Source: Crocinitomicaceae bacterium
GTDB lineage: Bacteria; Bacteroidota; Bacteroidia; Flavobacteriales_D; Crocinitomicaceae
Direction: 5' to 3'
NCBI GenBank assembly: GCA_018402525.1
Contig: JAGYIR010000011.1
Coordinates: forward strand, 620,001-684,000
DNA length: 64,000 nt
The notes beneath the pieces are model-generated. The model was not told the DNA's origin, did no database searches, and worked only from the letters and a program-made list of their open reading frames with translations. The translations under genes were made by a program, and so were the position numbers. Numbering within the stretch: the stretch's first letter is position 1; every line of letters begins with the position of its first letter. Positions 51,813 through 60,820 of this stretch are shown here, piece by piece.

Positions 51813-54470
51813 TTAGAACGGATATCCGATACCAAAATGCAGCGTTGGAATAAACGGCAATGGCATCACCTCTTTGTAGTAAGGATCACCGAAGACAGCT
51901 TTTCCTTCATCATAATAGGCTTGTCTCGATTGAAATACCCATCGAGCTCCTTGTGGCAATGCTGGGTTCATGATGGGCATTCCCAAATCAACACGAATGA
52001 TGAAAAAGTCTAAATCCATTCTAAGTCCAACACCTGCCGCTACAGCAATTTCCTTATACCAACTGCCAGATATCTTACCCCCGTCTCTATTATCATCTTG
52101 AAAAATTGTCCAAATATTTCCAGCATCGACAAACACAGCGCCTTTAAACAAAGATGATATTGAAAAACGATACTCAGCAGATGCACTTAAACCAATATCT
52201 CCAATTTGTGTCGCTGTTCTATTCGTGTCTAAGTAATACTTGTATGCTCCAGGTCCTAATGCTCTAGCCCGCCACCCTCGATTATCGTTGGCACCACCGG
52301 CGAAAAAACTGTAATCGTATGGCATCGACGTGGTGGTGTTTCCATAAGGAATTCCAGCTCCCAGGTCTAACTTAAAATTGATGCTTTTATCTTTCTTCAA
52401 TGGCTCAGAAAAGATGAGCTCGGTGTCTAAACGTGAGAACTGCGAATAACCGATCCCAAACATTGCGCGCTGACCAGTTTCTGTCGTATCTTGAAATTTT
52501 TTAAATAGAGAAAATATATTTCCTGCGGGATCGAAAGAAGCTTTAAAGTATACCTGGGCATCGCCTTTTCTATGCTCCCTTTCACGTATGTTGTATTCAA
52601 AAGTCAACTTCCAATCTTGCCATATAAACTGATCGCTGTAAGCATTTATAAGAAATAAGTCATTCAGACTATTCAGCTTTGCTTCAAATTCAGGGGTATT
52701 TTCAATTCCCACAAACTTTACTACAGAAGCCCCGGGGAAGCCACTTTGAAAGATCATCGTTTTACTGACAAAAAATTTCCACAAATAACCCATTTGAAAA
52801 GTTCCTCGTGTAAAATCGTCCCTACGCTGAAAGTTATATGCCGCCGAAATAATCGTTTTTGGACGCAGTTTTTTCGAGAAATCCGACACTCTTAACGGGA
52901 ATAATCCAGGAAGTTCCAGTTGACTGCTCGGCCCTACCTCAAAGGTGTTAAAGCTTCTACCTGCCGATTGAATCTTATCCCCGTCTATGGTTTTATCAAA
53001 TACTGGCGGTTGTGATTCAAATCCACCTGAAAATGAAAGCGTTAGTTTTTCGGCACCTCTGAATAGGTTTTTATTGACGTAATTCACTGTTGCAGCGACT
53101 CCCAAAAATCCATTTGAATTCGTAGCACGTGGTTCGAAACTAAAACTCTGCTTTTTAGCAGGCACCAAGTAATAATGTGCATCAAGACAGCCAAGGTCCT
53201 CTTGCTCATTCAACTCTGTTTTAACAATTTCAAACAGATCCAGCTGTAACAAACTAAGATAGGTCTTTTCTAAATGCCGCTCGGAATACTTGCTGTCAAT
53301 TTCTAAATAATTCTGCCCTTCCAAAATTTTAGGTTTGACCATCAATTTCCCATTGTGCATGAATATTGCCATCCTTGAAATATCTATCCCACCAGTTTCT
53401 TTGTTCTTATAGCGGGTAAAGTAGGTCGTATCCAATGTTCTTATAAACTGACCATCCATAACAGTCAATCCAAGCTCTTGCACCCTTGCACTAAAATCTC
53501 CGATGAAATTCATTGTATCGGCAACATGAAAATAAACGTTAGAAACAAATGCCTCTTGATGTTTTATCCGAACAACCGAATCCTTGTCTTCCTCAGAGAT
53601 CATAACTCGATCACTAAATTGCACACCCATTTTAACACGCATGGTTGACATATTGGTATCCACATGGAACGTAATATGGCTGGTACTAAAACCATAAATC
53701 CCACTGTTTCTCATATGCTTTGCCACTCGGTAACGATGATTGTCTAGCAGATCAGCATCAAATGGCCTATCAAGCATACTGTTTCCATCATCCGAAAGAA
53801 AATCGATGTACTTTTCTCTGACCAGTTTATTGTCCTCTATAATGTAAATACTGTCAATTTTGTATTGCTCTCCAGTTTCAATAGTATAAGTCACAACACA
53901 TTTTTTGTTGTTTCTAAAATTTACATTTCCTGAAACGCCACCATAATAGTATCCCTTTTTCCTCAGAAAAACTTCCAACTGTTCGAGTGATTTGTTGAAG
54001 GGAATTGAATCAAAAACCACTGGCGGTCTACCAATTTTATATTTATACCATTCTCGAAAAAACTTTCTTGGTTCAAGCGTATCTTTTAGAGGAATAATCT
54101 TCTCAGTGTAGTGACTCTTTCCTTTTTTTACTGCCCTTTCAACTCTGCTCTGATTTATCCTTTTCTGCTTCGCTAACTTATTTGCATTCTTTAAACGCAG
54201 TTTTTTGTTTTTTTCAAAACGTTTATCCGCGACCTTGGTCGAATCTATAAGGTTAAATGCCATTAGCTTCCACTTCACACCGAAACGCTTGTAATTTGGG
54301 TGTTGACGTATGATCGATGAAACATCATCCTTGGAAATCTTATCCCCCTCAATTTCAATTTTATTCTTCTTCAAAAGGTGTTTGCCTTCTGGGACATACT
54401 TCGTTTGCTTACAGGAGAACATTCCTGAAATAAAAATCAAAAGAATATATGTATGTTTGAACTTTAGCAC
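51813..54470 (-). CDS. TamL-like outer-membrane lipoprotein of the BamA/TamA family
   Basis: An 885-residue Omp85 protein. The N-terminus is a lipoprotein signal (LLIFISGMFSCKQTKY, Cys20), the mark of the Bacteroidota variant TamL. POTRA-like domains follow (about 30-430), including the KNKIEIEGDKI start and EIDSKYSERHLEKTYLSL. A 16-strand barrel makes up about 430-885, with the signature GGANDNRGWRARALGPG (VRGF-like loop) and RVDLGMPIMNP near the end. It should help insert or export outer-membrane proteins or lipids. GTG 54470 is the only start that keeps the signal peptide. TamB is not adjacent. Confidence 0.88.
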   Translation of the reverse strand: MLKFKHTYILLIFISGMFSCKQTKYVPEGKHLLKKNKIEIEGDKISKDDVSSIIRQHPNYKRFGVKWKLMAFNLIDSTKVADKRFEKNKKLRLKNANKLAKQKRINQSRVERAVKKGKSHYTEKIIPLKDTLEPRKFFREWYKYKIGRPPVVFDSIPFNKSLEQLEVFLRKKGYYYGGVSGNVNFRNNKKCVVTYTIETGEQYKIDSIYIIEDNKLVREKYIDFLSDDGNSMLDRPFDADLLDNHRYRVAKHMRNSGIYGFSTSHITFHVDTNMSTMRVKMGVQFSDRVMISEEDKDSVVRIKHQEAFVSNVYFHVADTMNFIGDFSARVQELGLTVMDGQFIRTLDTTYFTRYKNKETGGIDISRMAIFMHNGKLMVKPKILEGQNYLEIDSKYSERHLEKTYLSLLQLDLFEIVKTELNEQEDLGCLDAHYYLVPAKKQSFSFEPRATNSNGFLGVAATVNYVNKNLFRGAEKLTLSFSGGFESQPPVFDKTIDGDKIQSAGRSFNTFEVGPSSQLELPGLFPLRVSDFSKKLRPKTIISAAYNFQRRDDFTRGTFQMGYLWKFFVSKTMIFQSGFPGASVVKFVGIENTPEFEAKLNSLNDLFLINAYSDQFIWQDWKLTFEYNIREREHRKGDAQVYFKASFDPAGNIFSLFKKFQDTTETGQRAMFGIGYSQFSRLDTELIFSEPLKKDKSINFKLDLGAGIPYGNTTTSMPYDYSFFAGGANDNRGWRARALGPGAYKYYLDTNRTATQIGDIGLSASAEYRFSISSLFKGAVFVDAGNIWTIFQDDNRDGGKISGSWYKEIAVAAGVGLRMDLDFFIIRVDLGMPIMNPALPQGARWVFQSRQAYYDEGKAVFGDPYYKEVMPLPFIPTLHFGIGYPF

Positions 54471-54503
54471 ACCGCGTTATAATAAACAAAAGTAATAAAA
54501 CCA

Positions 54504-55226
54504 TTGTTGGAAACTCTTTCAAAAAATAAGATAAAATGGATTAAGTCGCTGCGCTTAAAGAAAAACAGGAATGCTTCTGACGTTTTTGTTGTGGAAGGTC
54601 AGAAAATGGTGGAGGAACTCATTAGGTTTTACCCAGAGTACATTGAGTTTATATGCACTTCAGGAGCCGTCCCAAAGTTCAACGGGTTGATCTACCTAAC
54701 GGATGAAAAAACAATCAAAGAATGTACGTCGCTATCAACACCAAGTCACCATATAGCCATTGTAAAAAAACCTACCTTTAAACCTAATGCTGCAAAATTT
54801 GTTTTGGCGCTCGACGAAATTCAAGACCCTGGAAACCTAGGTACCATCATTAGAACTGCCGACTGGTTTGGAGTGGATCAAATTGTTTGCTCAAAGGGAA
54901 CTGTTGATTTATATAATCCAAAGGTCGTACAATCGACAATGGGGTCTATGTTCAGAATTCCAATCTTATATGTCGATTTGGTTAATTACCTTAAACAAAC
55001 GGATCTAAATATCTATGGCGCTATGCTAGAAGGTGAGAATATCTATGACCTAAATCTCAAAAAAGAGGCAGTTATTGTCATTGGCAACGAAGGTAATGGC
55101 ATCTCAAAAGAAGTACAAGCCGTAGTACAAGAATCAGTGCACATCCCTAACTTTGGAAAAGCTGAATCGTTAAATGCATCCGTCGCTTCAGCTATTTTGC
55201 TTTCAGAGTTCAGACGTAGATCATAA
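54504..55226 (+). CDS. SpoU/TrmH-family RNA 2'-O-methyltransferase
   Basis: A 240-residue SPOUT methyltransferase with a small N-terminal substrate-binding domain (KWIKSLRLKKNRNASDVFVVEGQKMVEELI) typical of RlmB/TsnR-like rRNA methylases. The SPOUT core has LDEIQDPGNLGTIIRTADWFG, VIGNEGNGISKEV and IPNFGKAESLNASVASAILLSEF. Start is TTG at 54504 or 54507; no ATG exists before the conserved N-terminus. Divergent from the TamL gene with only about 33 bp between. Exact rRNA/tRNA site unknown. Confidence 0.88.
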   Translation: MLETLSKNKIKWIKSLRLKKNRNASDVFVVEGQKMVEELIRFYPEYIEFICTSGAVPKFNGLIYLTDEKTIKECTSLSTPSHHIAIVKKPTFKPNAAKFVLALDEIQDPGNLGTIIRTADWFGVDQIVCSKGTVDLYNPKVVQSTMGSMFRIPILYVDLVNYLKQTDLNIYGAMLEGENIYDLNLKKEAVIVIGNEGNGISKEVQAVVQESVHIPNFGKAESLNASVASAILLSEFRRRS

Positions 55227-55264
55227 GTGCGAACTAACTCAGAAGTTAACCTAATTTTTATCCT

Positions 55265-55290
55265 TTATTTCTTGCGTAGACAAGAAATAA
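55265..55290. promoter_or_regulatory. perfect 10-bp palindrome over the mini-lipoprotein promoter
   Basis: TTATTTCTTG (55265-55274) and CAAGAAATAA (55281-55290) are exact complements around CGTAGA. The left arm contains the TTG of the -33 element, so a bound dimeric repressor would block the promoter. A weak terminator for the upstream gene is the alternative. Confidence 0.6.
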
Positions 55291-55301
55291 GTTTAGTTTT
55301 G
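55272..55301 (+). promoter_or_regulatory. promoter of mini-lipoprotein 1
   Basis: TTG (55272-55274), exactly 19 bases, then TAGTTTTG (55294-55301): a full match to the Bacteroidota consensus. Confidence 0.75.
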
Positions 55302-55336
55302 TAGACGAAATTTTAATTTAACAAATCTAATTTATT

Positions 55337-55525
55337 ATGAAAAAAGTATTAGGAGTAGCTGCAATGGCAGTATTAGGAGTAGTAGCATTGGCATCTTGTA
55401 AAAAAGATTACGAGTGTAAAGTTGCTGGTGTGACAGTATCTGAGTGTGCTGGTTGTGATAGTGATGATAAATCGGCTTTTGAAACTGCTTGTGGACTTGT
55501 AGGAGGAACTGTTTCAACAAAATAA
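55337..55525 (+). CDS. cysteine-rich mini-lipoprotein, copy 1
   Basis: A 62-residue lipoprotein. The signal sequence ends in LASC with the lipidated Cys21, followed by KKDYEC. The mature part of only 42 residues has four more cysteines (27, 37, 40, 52), enough for two disulfides, and ends GGTVSTK. A paralogue follows. The first 29 codons of the two genes are almost identical at the DNA level, whereas the mature ends differ. Function unknown; likely periplasmic or surface membrane-anchored. Confidence 0.85.
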   Translation: MKKVLGVAAMAVLGVVALASCKKDYECKVAGVTVSECAGCDSDDKSAFETACGLVGGTVSTK

Positions 55526-55563
55526 TTAGTGCGGCTGATTTTATCAGCTACAATTATTAATTA

Positions 55564-55592
55564 AAAGACTCGTGAAAATGGGTCTTTTTTTT
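55564..55592 (+). terminator. terminator after mini-lipoprotein 1
   Basis: AAAGACTC (55564-55571) pairs with GGGTCTTT (55580-55587, one G-T), then a T-run. A second hairpin GCTGAT-TTT-ATCAGC lies before it at 55534-55548. Confidence 0.78.
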
Positions 55593-55685
55593 ATTTACCG
55601 GGCACTTAAAATATAAGGCATTTGCCGTATGCATGCAATTCAATTATTTGTTTTATCTTTGGCAAAACAAAAAAACTAATTTATT

Positions 55686-55874
55686 ATGAAAAAGGTATTA
55701 GGAGTAGCTGCAATCGCAGTATTAGGAGTAGTAGCATTGGCATCTTGTAAAAAAGATTACGAGTGTAAAGTTGATGGTGTTGTTATCAGCGAATGTAACG
55801 GTTGTGGTAGCACTACAAAATCTGCATTTGACACTAGCTGTTCACTTTCTGGAGGAACTGTTTCTGCGAAATAA
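55686..55874 (+). CDS. cysteine-rich mini-lipoprotein, copy 2
   Basis: A 62-residue paralogue of the preceding lipoprotein with the same signal peptide, lipobox Cys21 and all four further cysteines at 27, 37, 40 and 52; it ends GGTVSAK. It has its own TATCTTTG -7 box (55654-55661) and terminator, so it is expressed separately. The palindrome found before copy 1 is absent here, so the copies may be regulated differently. Confidence 0.85.
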   Translation: MKKVLGVAAIAVLGVVALASCKKDYECKVDGVVISECNGCGSTTKSAFDTSCSLSGGTVSAK

Positions 55875-55896
55875 TTCAACTCTTGAATTTAAAATT

Positions 55897-55928
55897 AAAG
55901 GATTCGCCTAAGGTGGATCCTTTTTTTA
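55897..55928 (+). terminator. terminator after mini-lipoprotein 2
   Basis: 12-bp stem AAAGGATTCGCC (55897-55908)/GGTGGATCCTTT (55912-55923) with two imperfect pairs, then T-run. It may also serve the convergent FAD gene. Confidence 0.85.
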
Positions 55929-55934
55929 TACCTA

Positions 55935-57482
55935 CTAAGTTGCTGAGAGTGTGTTATAAATTTCATCCATGCACTTCATTCCATCTATCGCAGCAGAGAT
56001 AATACCACCAGCATAACCTGCACCTTCTGCACAAGGATATAGGTTTTTTACATCCGGATGCTGCAAATCTTCGTTTCTTGGAATTTGAACCGGTGAGGAT
56101 GTTCTTGATTCGGGTGCATGTAAAACGGCATCATTTGTCATGAAACCATAGAGTTTCTTACCGAAATCCATCAGCGCCAGCCGTAAATTTTCAGCAATAA
56201 GCGGTGGTAAAACTGCATTTAAATCAGTACTAGTTAAACCGGGTTGATAAGATGTTTCCGGCAAATCCTTAGATTTCCTCCCCTCAATAAAATCCACAAG
56301 TCGCTGCGCTGGAACTTGTTGGTTCTTCCCTGCCGCCTCCCAGCATTTCTGTTCGACTTCCCGCTGAAAATTGAGGCAGGCCAAAGGCGATGTGTCATGC
56401 GGAAAATCTTCGGGTCCAACACTTACTACAATTCCAGAATTAGCGTAGGGATTGTTTCGTTTCGACGGTGACCAACCGTTTGTGACAACTTCTCCGTCGC
56501 TTGTTGCGCAAGGGGCGATTATTCCACCGGGACACATACAAAACGAATACACTCCCCTTCCGTTTACTTGCGTAACAAGACTATACGAAGCAGGAGGTAA
56601 AAATTCATCGTTCAATCGACCACTGTATTGAATCTTGTCTATCAATGATTGCGCATGTTCAATTCGAACCCCAAGTGCAAAAGGCTTGGCTTCGAGTGCC
56701 CAATTCTTCTTTACGAACAACTCAAAAATATCACGGGCAGAATGTCCCGTCGCTAAAATCACATACTCAAACGAAAGCACGTTTGATCCATTGATCTCAA
56801 TTCCCGAAATTTTTCCATCCACCGAAACAAAATCAGTCACCTTCGCGTTGAAATGAACTTCACCGCCACAACGCAAAATTTCTTCGCGCATTGCGACAAT
56901 GATTTGGGGCAGTTTATTCGTTCCAATGTGCGGGTGTGCATCGACTAAAATATCTTCGGTTGCTCCGAAATGTACAAACCACTCCAATGCACGTTGAATG
57001 TCGCCTCTTTTCTTTGAACGGGTGTACAACTTTCCATCCGAGTAGGTTCCAGCGCCTCCTTCTCCAAAACAATAGTTGGATTCAGGGTTAACAATTGACT
57101 CTTTGTTCAATTTCGCTAAATCCCTCCTTCTACTGCGAACATCTTTTCCTCGTTCGAATATAATTGGTTTAAGTCCCAATTCCAAAGCTCTTAACGCTGC
57201 AAACAGACCCGCCGGACCACTTCCTACAATCGCAACAGCTTTTTCTGAATGAACGTTTTTTGGTAAAAAGGAAGGTACATCTGGAATGGATTCTCCGTCT
57301 AGAAAAACCTCGAATGAACAGTTGATTTTAATTTCTTTCTTGCGGGCATCTATAGACCTTCGGTTCCACTTAAATGAAAAATTGGCATCCCCTAATTTTA
57401 ACTCCTTTCTAATTTTATTCTCAAGAAATACTTGATCCTTAGCTTGTTCGGGAGTCGTTTGAAACTGAATTTTTAGCAACAT
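55935..57482 (-). CDS. FAD-dependent dehydrogenase (COG2509 type)
   Basis: A 515-residue flavoprotein. The N-terminal 80 residues form a separate small domain. The FAD Rossmann motif VAIVGSGPAGLFAALRALELG is at about 89-109, followed by IIFERG. Other family stretches are NYCFGEGGAGTYSDGKLYTR, ILATGHSARDIFELF and the C-terminal LYPCAEGAGYAGGIISAAIDG. Proteins of this family are predicted oxidoreductases without a settled reaction. It abuts porT (stop/start adjacent), forming the end of the aspC-to-FAD operon. Confidence 0.9.
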   Translation of the reverse strand: MLLKIQFQTTPEQAKDQVFLENKIRKELKLGDANFSFKWNRRSIDARKKEIKINCSFEVFLDGESIPDVPSFLPKNVHSEKAVAIVGSGPAGLFAALRALELGLKPIIFERGKDVRSRRRDLAKLNKESIVNPESNYCFGEGGAGTYSDGKLYTRSKKRGDIQRALEWFVHFGATEDILVDAHPHIGTNKLPQIIVAMREEILRCGGEVHFNAKVTDFVSVDGKISGIEINGSNVLSFEYVILATGHSARDIFELFVKKNWALEAKPFALGVRIEHAQSLIDKIQYSGRLNDEFLPPASYSLVTQVNGRGVYSFCMCPGGIIAPCATSDGEVVTNGWSPSKRNNPYANSGIVVSVGPEDFPHDTSPLACLNFQREVEQKCWEAAGKNQQVPAQRLVDFIEGRKSKDLPETSYQPGLTSTDLNAVLPPLIAENLRLALMDFGKKLYGFMTNDAVLHAPESRTSSPVQIPRNEDLQHPDVKNLYPCAEGAGYAGGIISAAIDGMKCMDEIYNTLSAT

Positions 57483-58250
57483 TTATCCTTCAAAAATTAT
57501 TGAAAACCACCACCCTCGATTATAAATTCGCTCTATTGGTGCCGCAATAAACGTATTATCTGGAACAAATGAGTTCATAAAACCATGAGAATATTTAACC
57601 TCCATTCCAAACTTAAAATAAGGTGCGAAAAACTCAATCCCAGCACCTACCTGACCCTGAAAATCATGTTTTTTTATTTTGATAAATGGATCCGAGAAAT
57701 CTTGACTGGCATCTTCCTGAGATTGCAAATCAACCGAATATTGTGCACCAAATAGAGCGTAAGCGGCAAAGTTATTCACCCTCAGTGTTCTAAATTGAAA
57801 CATCAGTGGAATGTCAATATTTGTTGAATTGATGCGCTCCTCATTAAAAAAATCTGTTGTTGCCGTAGGGTCTGGATTTTCAAATTGATAGGTTATAACA
57901 CGCTCTTGAAATGAAAGTGTAGGTAGCAAACGTAACCTTACAACGGGTGTCCCTAGCTTCAACGTGCTTACAATTCCAACTTGTCCACCAGGAGAAGCTT
58001 TTGCAATTAATGACTTTAAACCATAATTCTCGTAGACATTTGGTTTTAGGATCACATTAAAATTATTGGTGTTTGCCCCCAACATGAAACCAAAGTGAAT
58101 CAGTCGCTCATCAAACTTTCGATAATTCTTCGGCTTCTCCTTTTGCGCAAACACAGGAAGGGAGATTAGAATCATAAAAATGGCTAGAAACTTCATAGAA
58201 GCTAAGAACGATTTGATCTTTCCAATATTGCGCTGGTTCAATTTAAGCAT
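57483..58250 (-). CDS. porT: PorT/SprT-type outer-membrane protein of the type IX secretion system
   Basis: A 255-residue protein. A signal peptide appears at MKFLAIFMILISLPVFAQ, whose Met lies at 58196, so the true start may be there rather than the coupled ATG at 58250. The mature part has beta-barrel strands beginning LIHFGFMLGANTNNFNV and including VVRLRLLPTLSFQERVITY, NIDIPLMFQFRTLRVNNFAAYALFGAQYSVDL. These match PorT, a T9SS component. Position next to ubiE is also the usual one for porT in Bacteroidota, as I recall. The window contains its likely cargo (two sorted FG-GAP proteins). Confidence 0.82.
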   Translation of the reverse strand: MLKLNQRNIGKIKSFLASMKFLAIFMILISLPVFAQKEKPKNYRKFDERLIHFGFMLGANTNNFNVILKPNVYENYGLKSLIAKASPGGQVGIVSTLKLGTPVVRLRLLPTLSFQERVITYQFENPDPTATTDFFNEERINSTNIDIPLMFQFRTLRVNNFAAYALFGAQYSVDLQSQEDASQDFSDPFIKIKKHDFQGQVGAGIEFFAPYFKFGMEVKYSHGFMNSFVPDNTFIAAPIERIYNRGWWFSIIFEG

Positions 58251-58984
58251 TATTTTGTTCCTGAATAAATTGTGGCTATTCCACCAGATACAAGTTTCGA
58301 TTCAATGTTTTTATACCCAATTTTTTTCATGATCGCTTTAAACGCTTCCCCTTCTGGAAATGCTTCAACCGACTCAGGTAAATATGCATACGCACGTTTA
58401 TCTTTCGAAATCAGCTTGCCAAAAAACGGAATAAGTCGTTTTGAATAGAAACCAAACAGCTGTTTGATTGGGAATTTCTTAGGTTTAGAGAATTCTAAAA
58501 TCACCGCCATACCATCCGGACGCAATACTCTGAGCATGTCTGCTAAGCCCTTCTCCAAATTCTCGTAGTTTCGAACCCCAAATCCAACTGTCAACGCATC
58601 AAAATAATCCGTTTCGAAAGGTAAGTTTTCAGAATCTCCTAACTGCATCTTGATGATGTGGTCGTAATTCTTCTTCCTCATTTTTTCTATTCCAACATCT
58701 AACATTCCTTGCGAAATATCCACACCAACAATTTCTTCAGGATTTAACTTCAACGCAGCAATTGCAAAATCTCCCGTTCCCGTTGCAATATCCAAAATAC
58801 GCTTTGGAGAAATTTTCATCAACTTCTTAATCGCCTTCTTTCGCCAAATCTTGTCTATTCCCAAAGATAAAAAATGATTCAAAAAATCATACCGTTTTGA
58901 AATATTGTTAAACATTTCTGCGACTTCCTCTTTCTTTGAAGCCTCTTCCTTGTAATAAGGTTTTACATTTTTCGATTCTACCAT
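58250..58984 (-). CDS. ubiE: demethylmenaquinone/ubiquinone C-methyltransferase
   Basis: A 244-residue SAM methyltransferase for the last step of menaquinone synthesis. Signatures: [32 protein letters not shown], motif [18 protein letters not shown], and [30 protein letters not shown]. The ATG at 58984 is preferred; the GTG at 58990 abuts the trkH stop and is also possible. The stop shares TAATG with the porT start. Confidence 0.96.
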   Translation of the reverse strand: MVESKNVKPYYKEEASKKEEVAEMFNNISKRYDFLNHFLSLGIDKIWRKKAIKKLMKISPKRILDIATGTGDFAIAALKLNPEEIVGVDISQGMLDVGIEKMRKKNYDHIIKMQLGDSENLPFETDYFDALTVGFGVRNYENLEKGLADMLRVLRPDGMAVILEFSKPKKFPIKQLFGFYSKRLIPFFGKLISKDKRAYAYLPESVEAFPEGEAFKAIMKKIGYKNIESKLVSGGIATIYSGTK

Positions 58985-58990
58985 ACTCAC

Positions 58991-60820
58991 TTATCCAACC
59001 ATTGTGTGACCACTCGGGTACTTATAATTTTTACTCAATACTCTCTTCCCAACCAAATAAGCCAAAGTTAACGTTCCTACTCGACCGATAAACATTGCAA
59101 TGACCAGAACAACTTTTCCTGCGGAGCTTAATTCTGCTGTAATTCCAGTGGAAAGTCCAACAGTACAAGATGCAGAAACATGCTCAAACACCAAATCCAT
59201 AAAGGTATACTTTCCTGAAGCCAATAAATCAGCTTCAGTTATTGCCAAAGCGAACGGACCTATAATATTTCCTATAATGAAAAACAAAAAAATTGCATAA
59301 GCCTTTAGCACCGTCTCATTTGAAATTGTTCTTCTAAAAAGTTCTGTGTGCGCTTTCCCTCTAATTGTTGATGTAACAGAGGCCCACATGATCGCAAATG
59401 TTGATGTTCTAATTCCCCCGCCCGCTGAACCGGATGAGGCACCAACAAACATAAGAAACAGGAAAATAATGATAACGGGCATTGCCAATGACGCTGTATC
59501 CACCACATTAAATCCAGCATTTCTAGTGGTCATTGACTGAAACAACGCAGTGATAAGCGTATCAAAAGTGCTCTTTCCCGCCAATGACGTATTCCATTCG
59601 AAAATCATAAATACAATAGTACCTAGCAACAACAACCCCATTGTAAAATACAACGAGATCTTTGTTCCGAACTCAATGGTCTTCCATGGTTGTCGCATGC
59701 GTTCCCTTAATCGCTTGACTTCAAACAAATCAAACAAATAAATCATTCCAAATCCACCTAAAAAGAACAGTACCATTGTAACTGTGTGTACAAAGGTGTT
59801 ACTGATGACATCTGGGTGCATGTATCCACCATGCAGTGTAGAGATCCCTGCATTATTAAAGCCTGAAATTCCATGAAATACTGATTGAAAAAATCGATTT
59901 CCAGTGTCTGCAAAAACACCGTCATTTCCAAAACCTATGAACAGCAAAACAATTCCCACAAACTCGATGGCTGTAGCCCAAATAACAATCTTGGTCAACA
60001 TGGATTTCGCATTTAAAATGGAATCGCTGTTCACAAAATCCTCAATCACCTCATGGTATTTAATTCCAACCCCGAATTTAGCAACTATCAACATGAGAGC
60101 TCCAAAGGCGATCGTATTCAATCCTCCCAATTTGATCAAAATCATCACAATCATTTGTCCTTTGAAGGTCAACGCGTGCGCAACATCTACTGTTGTCAAA
60201 CCGGTCACACTTACTGAAGACATCGATAGGAATAAGGAGTCAATAAAGCCGAGGCCATTTTCTAATCGTGACATCTCTGGAAGCATCAATAATCCAGCGC
60301 CGATTAACGTCATTAAACCAATTGATATGGTAAAGAGCCATCCTGGATGAATTTTCATCCATGGTCGAAAATTACGCTGTTTAATTACCTTTTGAAGTAG
60401 AATTACGAAGATAAACAACTGAACAAAAACCATTGAAAATGCTCCAAAATCAGTGAATCCCATTGCTCTAAAAATTGGCTCGATGATCATCGTTCCGAAG
60501 ATATTGTAAGCGATACCTTCTATGAGAAGTAAGCAGATAATTATTGTTTCAAACCAATTGTTTCGAATGAATGTCGGTGGGTGAAAATCAAAAAAAATCA
60601 GTACTAAAAAGCGGAAAATGTAAAAAGCGAAACTCGTTTCTAGGATTTTAAAACACAATTCTTTGGAAAACTCCGACAACTGAAATCCGTAGTAAAAAAC
60701 AAGTGTTCCAACGGCAGCAATGGATACAATGACATTGAGCACCATTAAAAATGCAAGCACTTTCGGTTTAGCGTCGTAAATTTTCAGGTTGACATTCTCG
60801 CGAAACTCCTTTAAACTCAT
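58991..60820 (-). CDS. trkH: TrkH-family potassium uptake membrane protein
   Basis: A 609-residue channel-like K+ transporter subunit. The four pore loops that form the filter are visible: SSVSVTGLTTVD, GISGFNNAGISTLHG, FQSMTTRNAGFNVVD and SASCTVGLSTGIT. An N-terminal extension of about 150 residues with extra helices makes it longer than the usual 480-residue TrkH. The regulatory partner TrkA is not in the window. The start overlaps the upstream kinase gene by ATGA. Confidence 0.93.
   Translation of the reverse strand: MSLKEFRENVNLKIYDAKPKVLAFLMVLNVIVSIAAVGTLVFYYGFQLSEFSKELCFKILETSFAFYIFRFLVLIFFDFHPPTFIRNNWFETIIICLLLIEGIAYNIFGTMIIEPIFRAMGFTDFGAFSMVFVQLFIFVILLQKVIKQRNFRPWMKIHPGWLFTISIGLMTLIGAGLLMLPEMSRLENGLGFIDSLFLSMSSVSVTGLTTVDVAHALTFKGQMIVMILIKLGGLNTIAFGALMLIVAKFGVGIKYHEVIEDFVNSDSILNAKSMLTKIVIWATAIEFVGIVLLFIGFGNDGVFADTGNRFFQSVFHGISGFNNAGISTLHGGYMHPDVISNTFVHTVTMVLFFLGGFGMIYLFDLFEVKRLRERMRQPWKTIEFGTKISLYFTMGLLLLGTIVFMIFEWNTSLAGKSTFDTLITALFQSMTTRNAGFNVVDTASLAMPVIIIFLFLMFVGASSGSAGGGIRTSTFAIMWASVTSTIRGKAHTELFRRTISNETVLKAYAIFLFFIIGNIIGPFALAITEADLLASGKYTFMDLVFEHVSASCTVGLSTGITAELSSAGKVVLVIAMFIGRVGTLTLAYLVGKRVLSKNYKYPSGHTMVG

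Noticed and set aside
59904-60350. Plus-strand 148-residue frame in trkH
   Set aside because: Antisense shadow of the TrkH pore region; no recognisable protein features.
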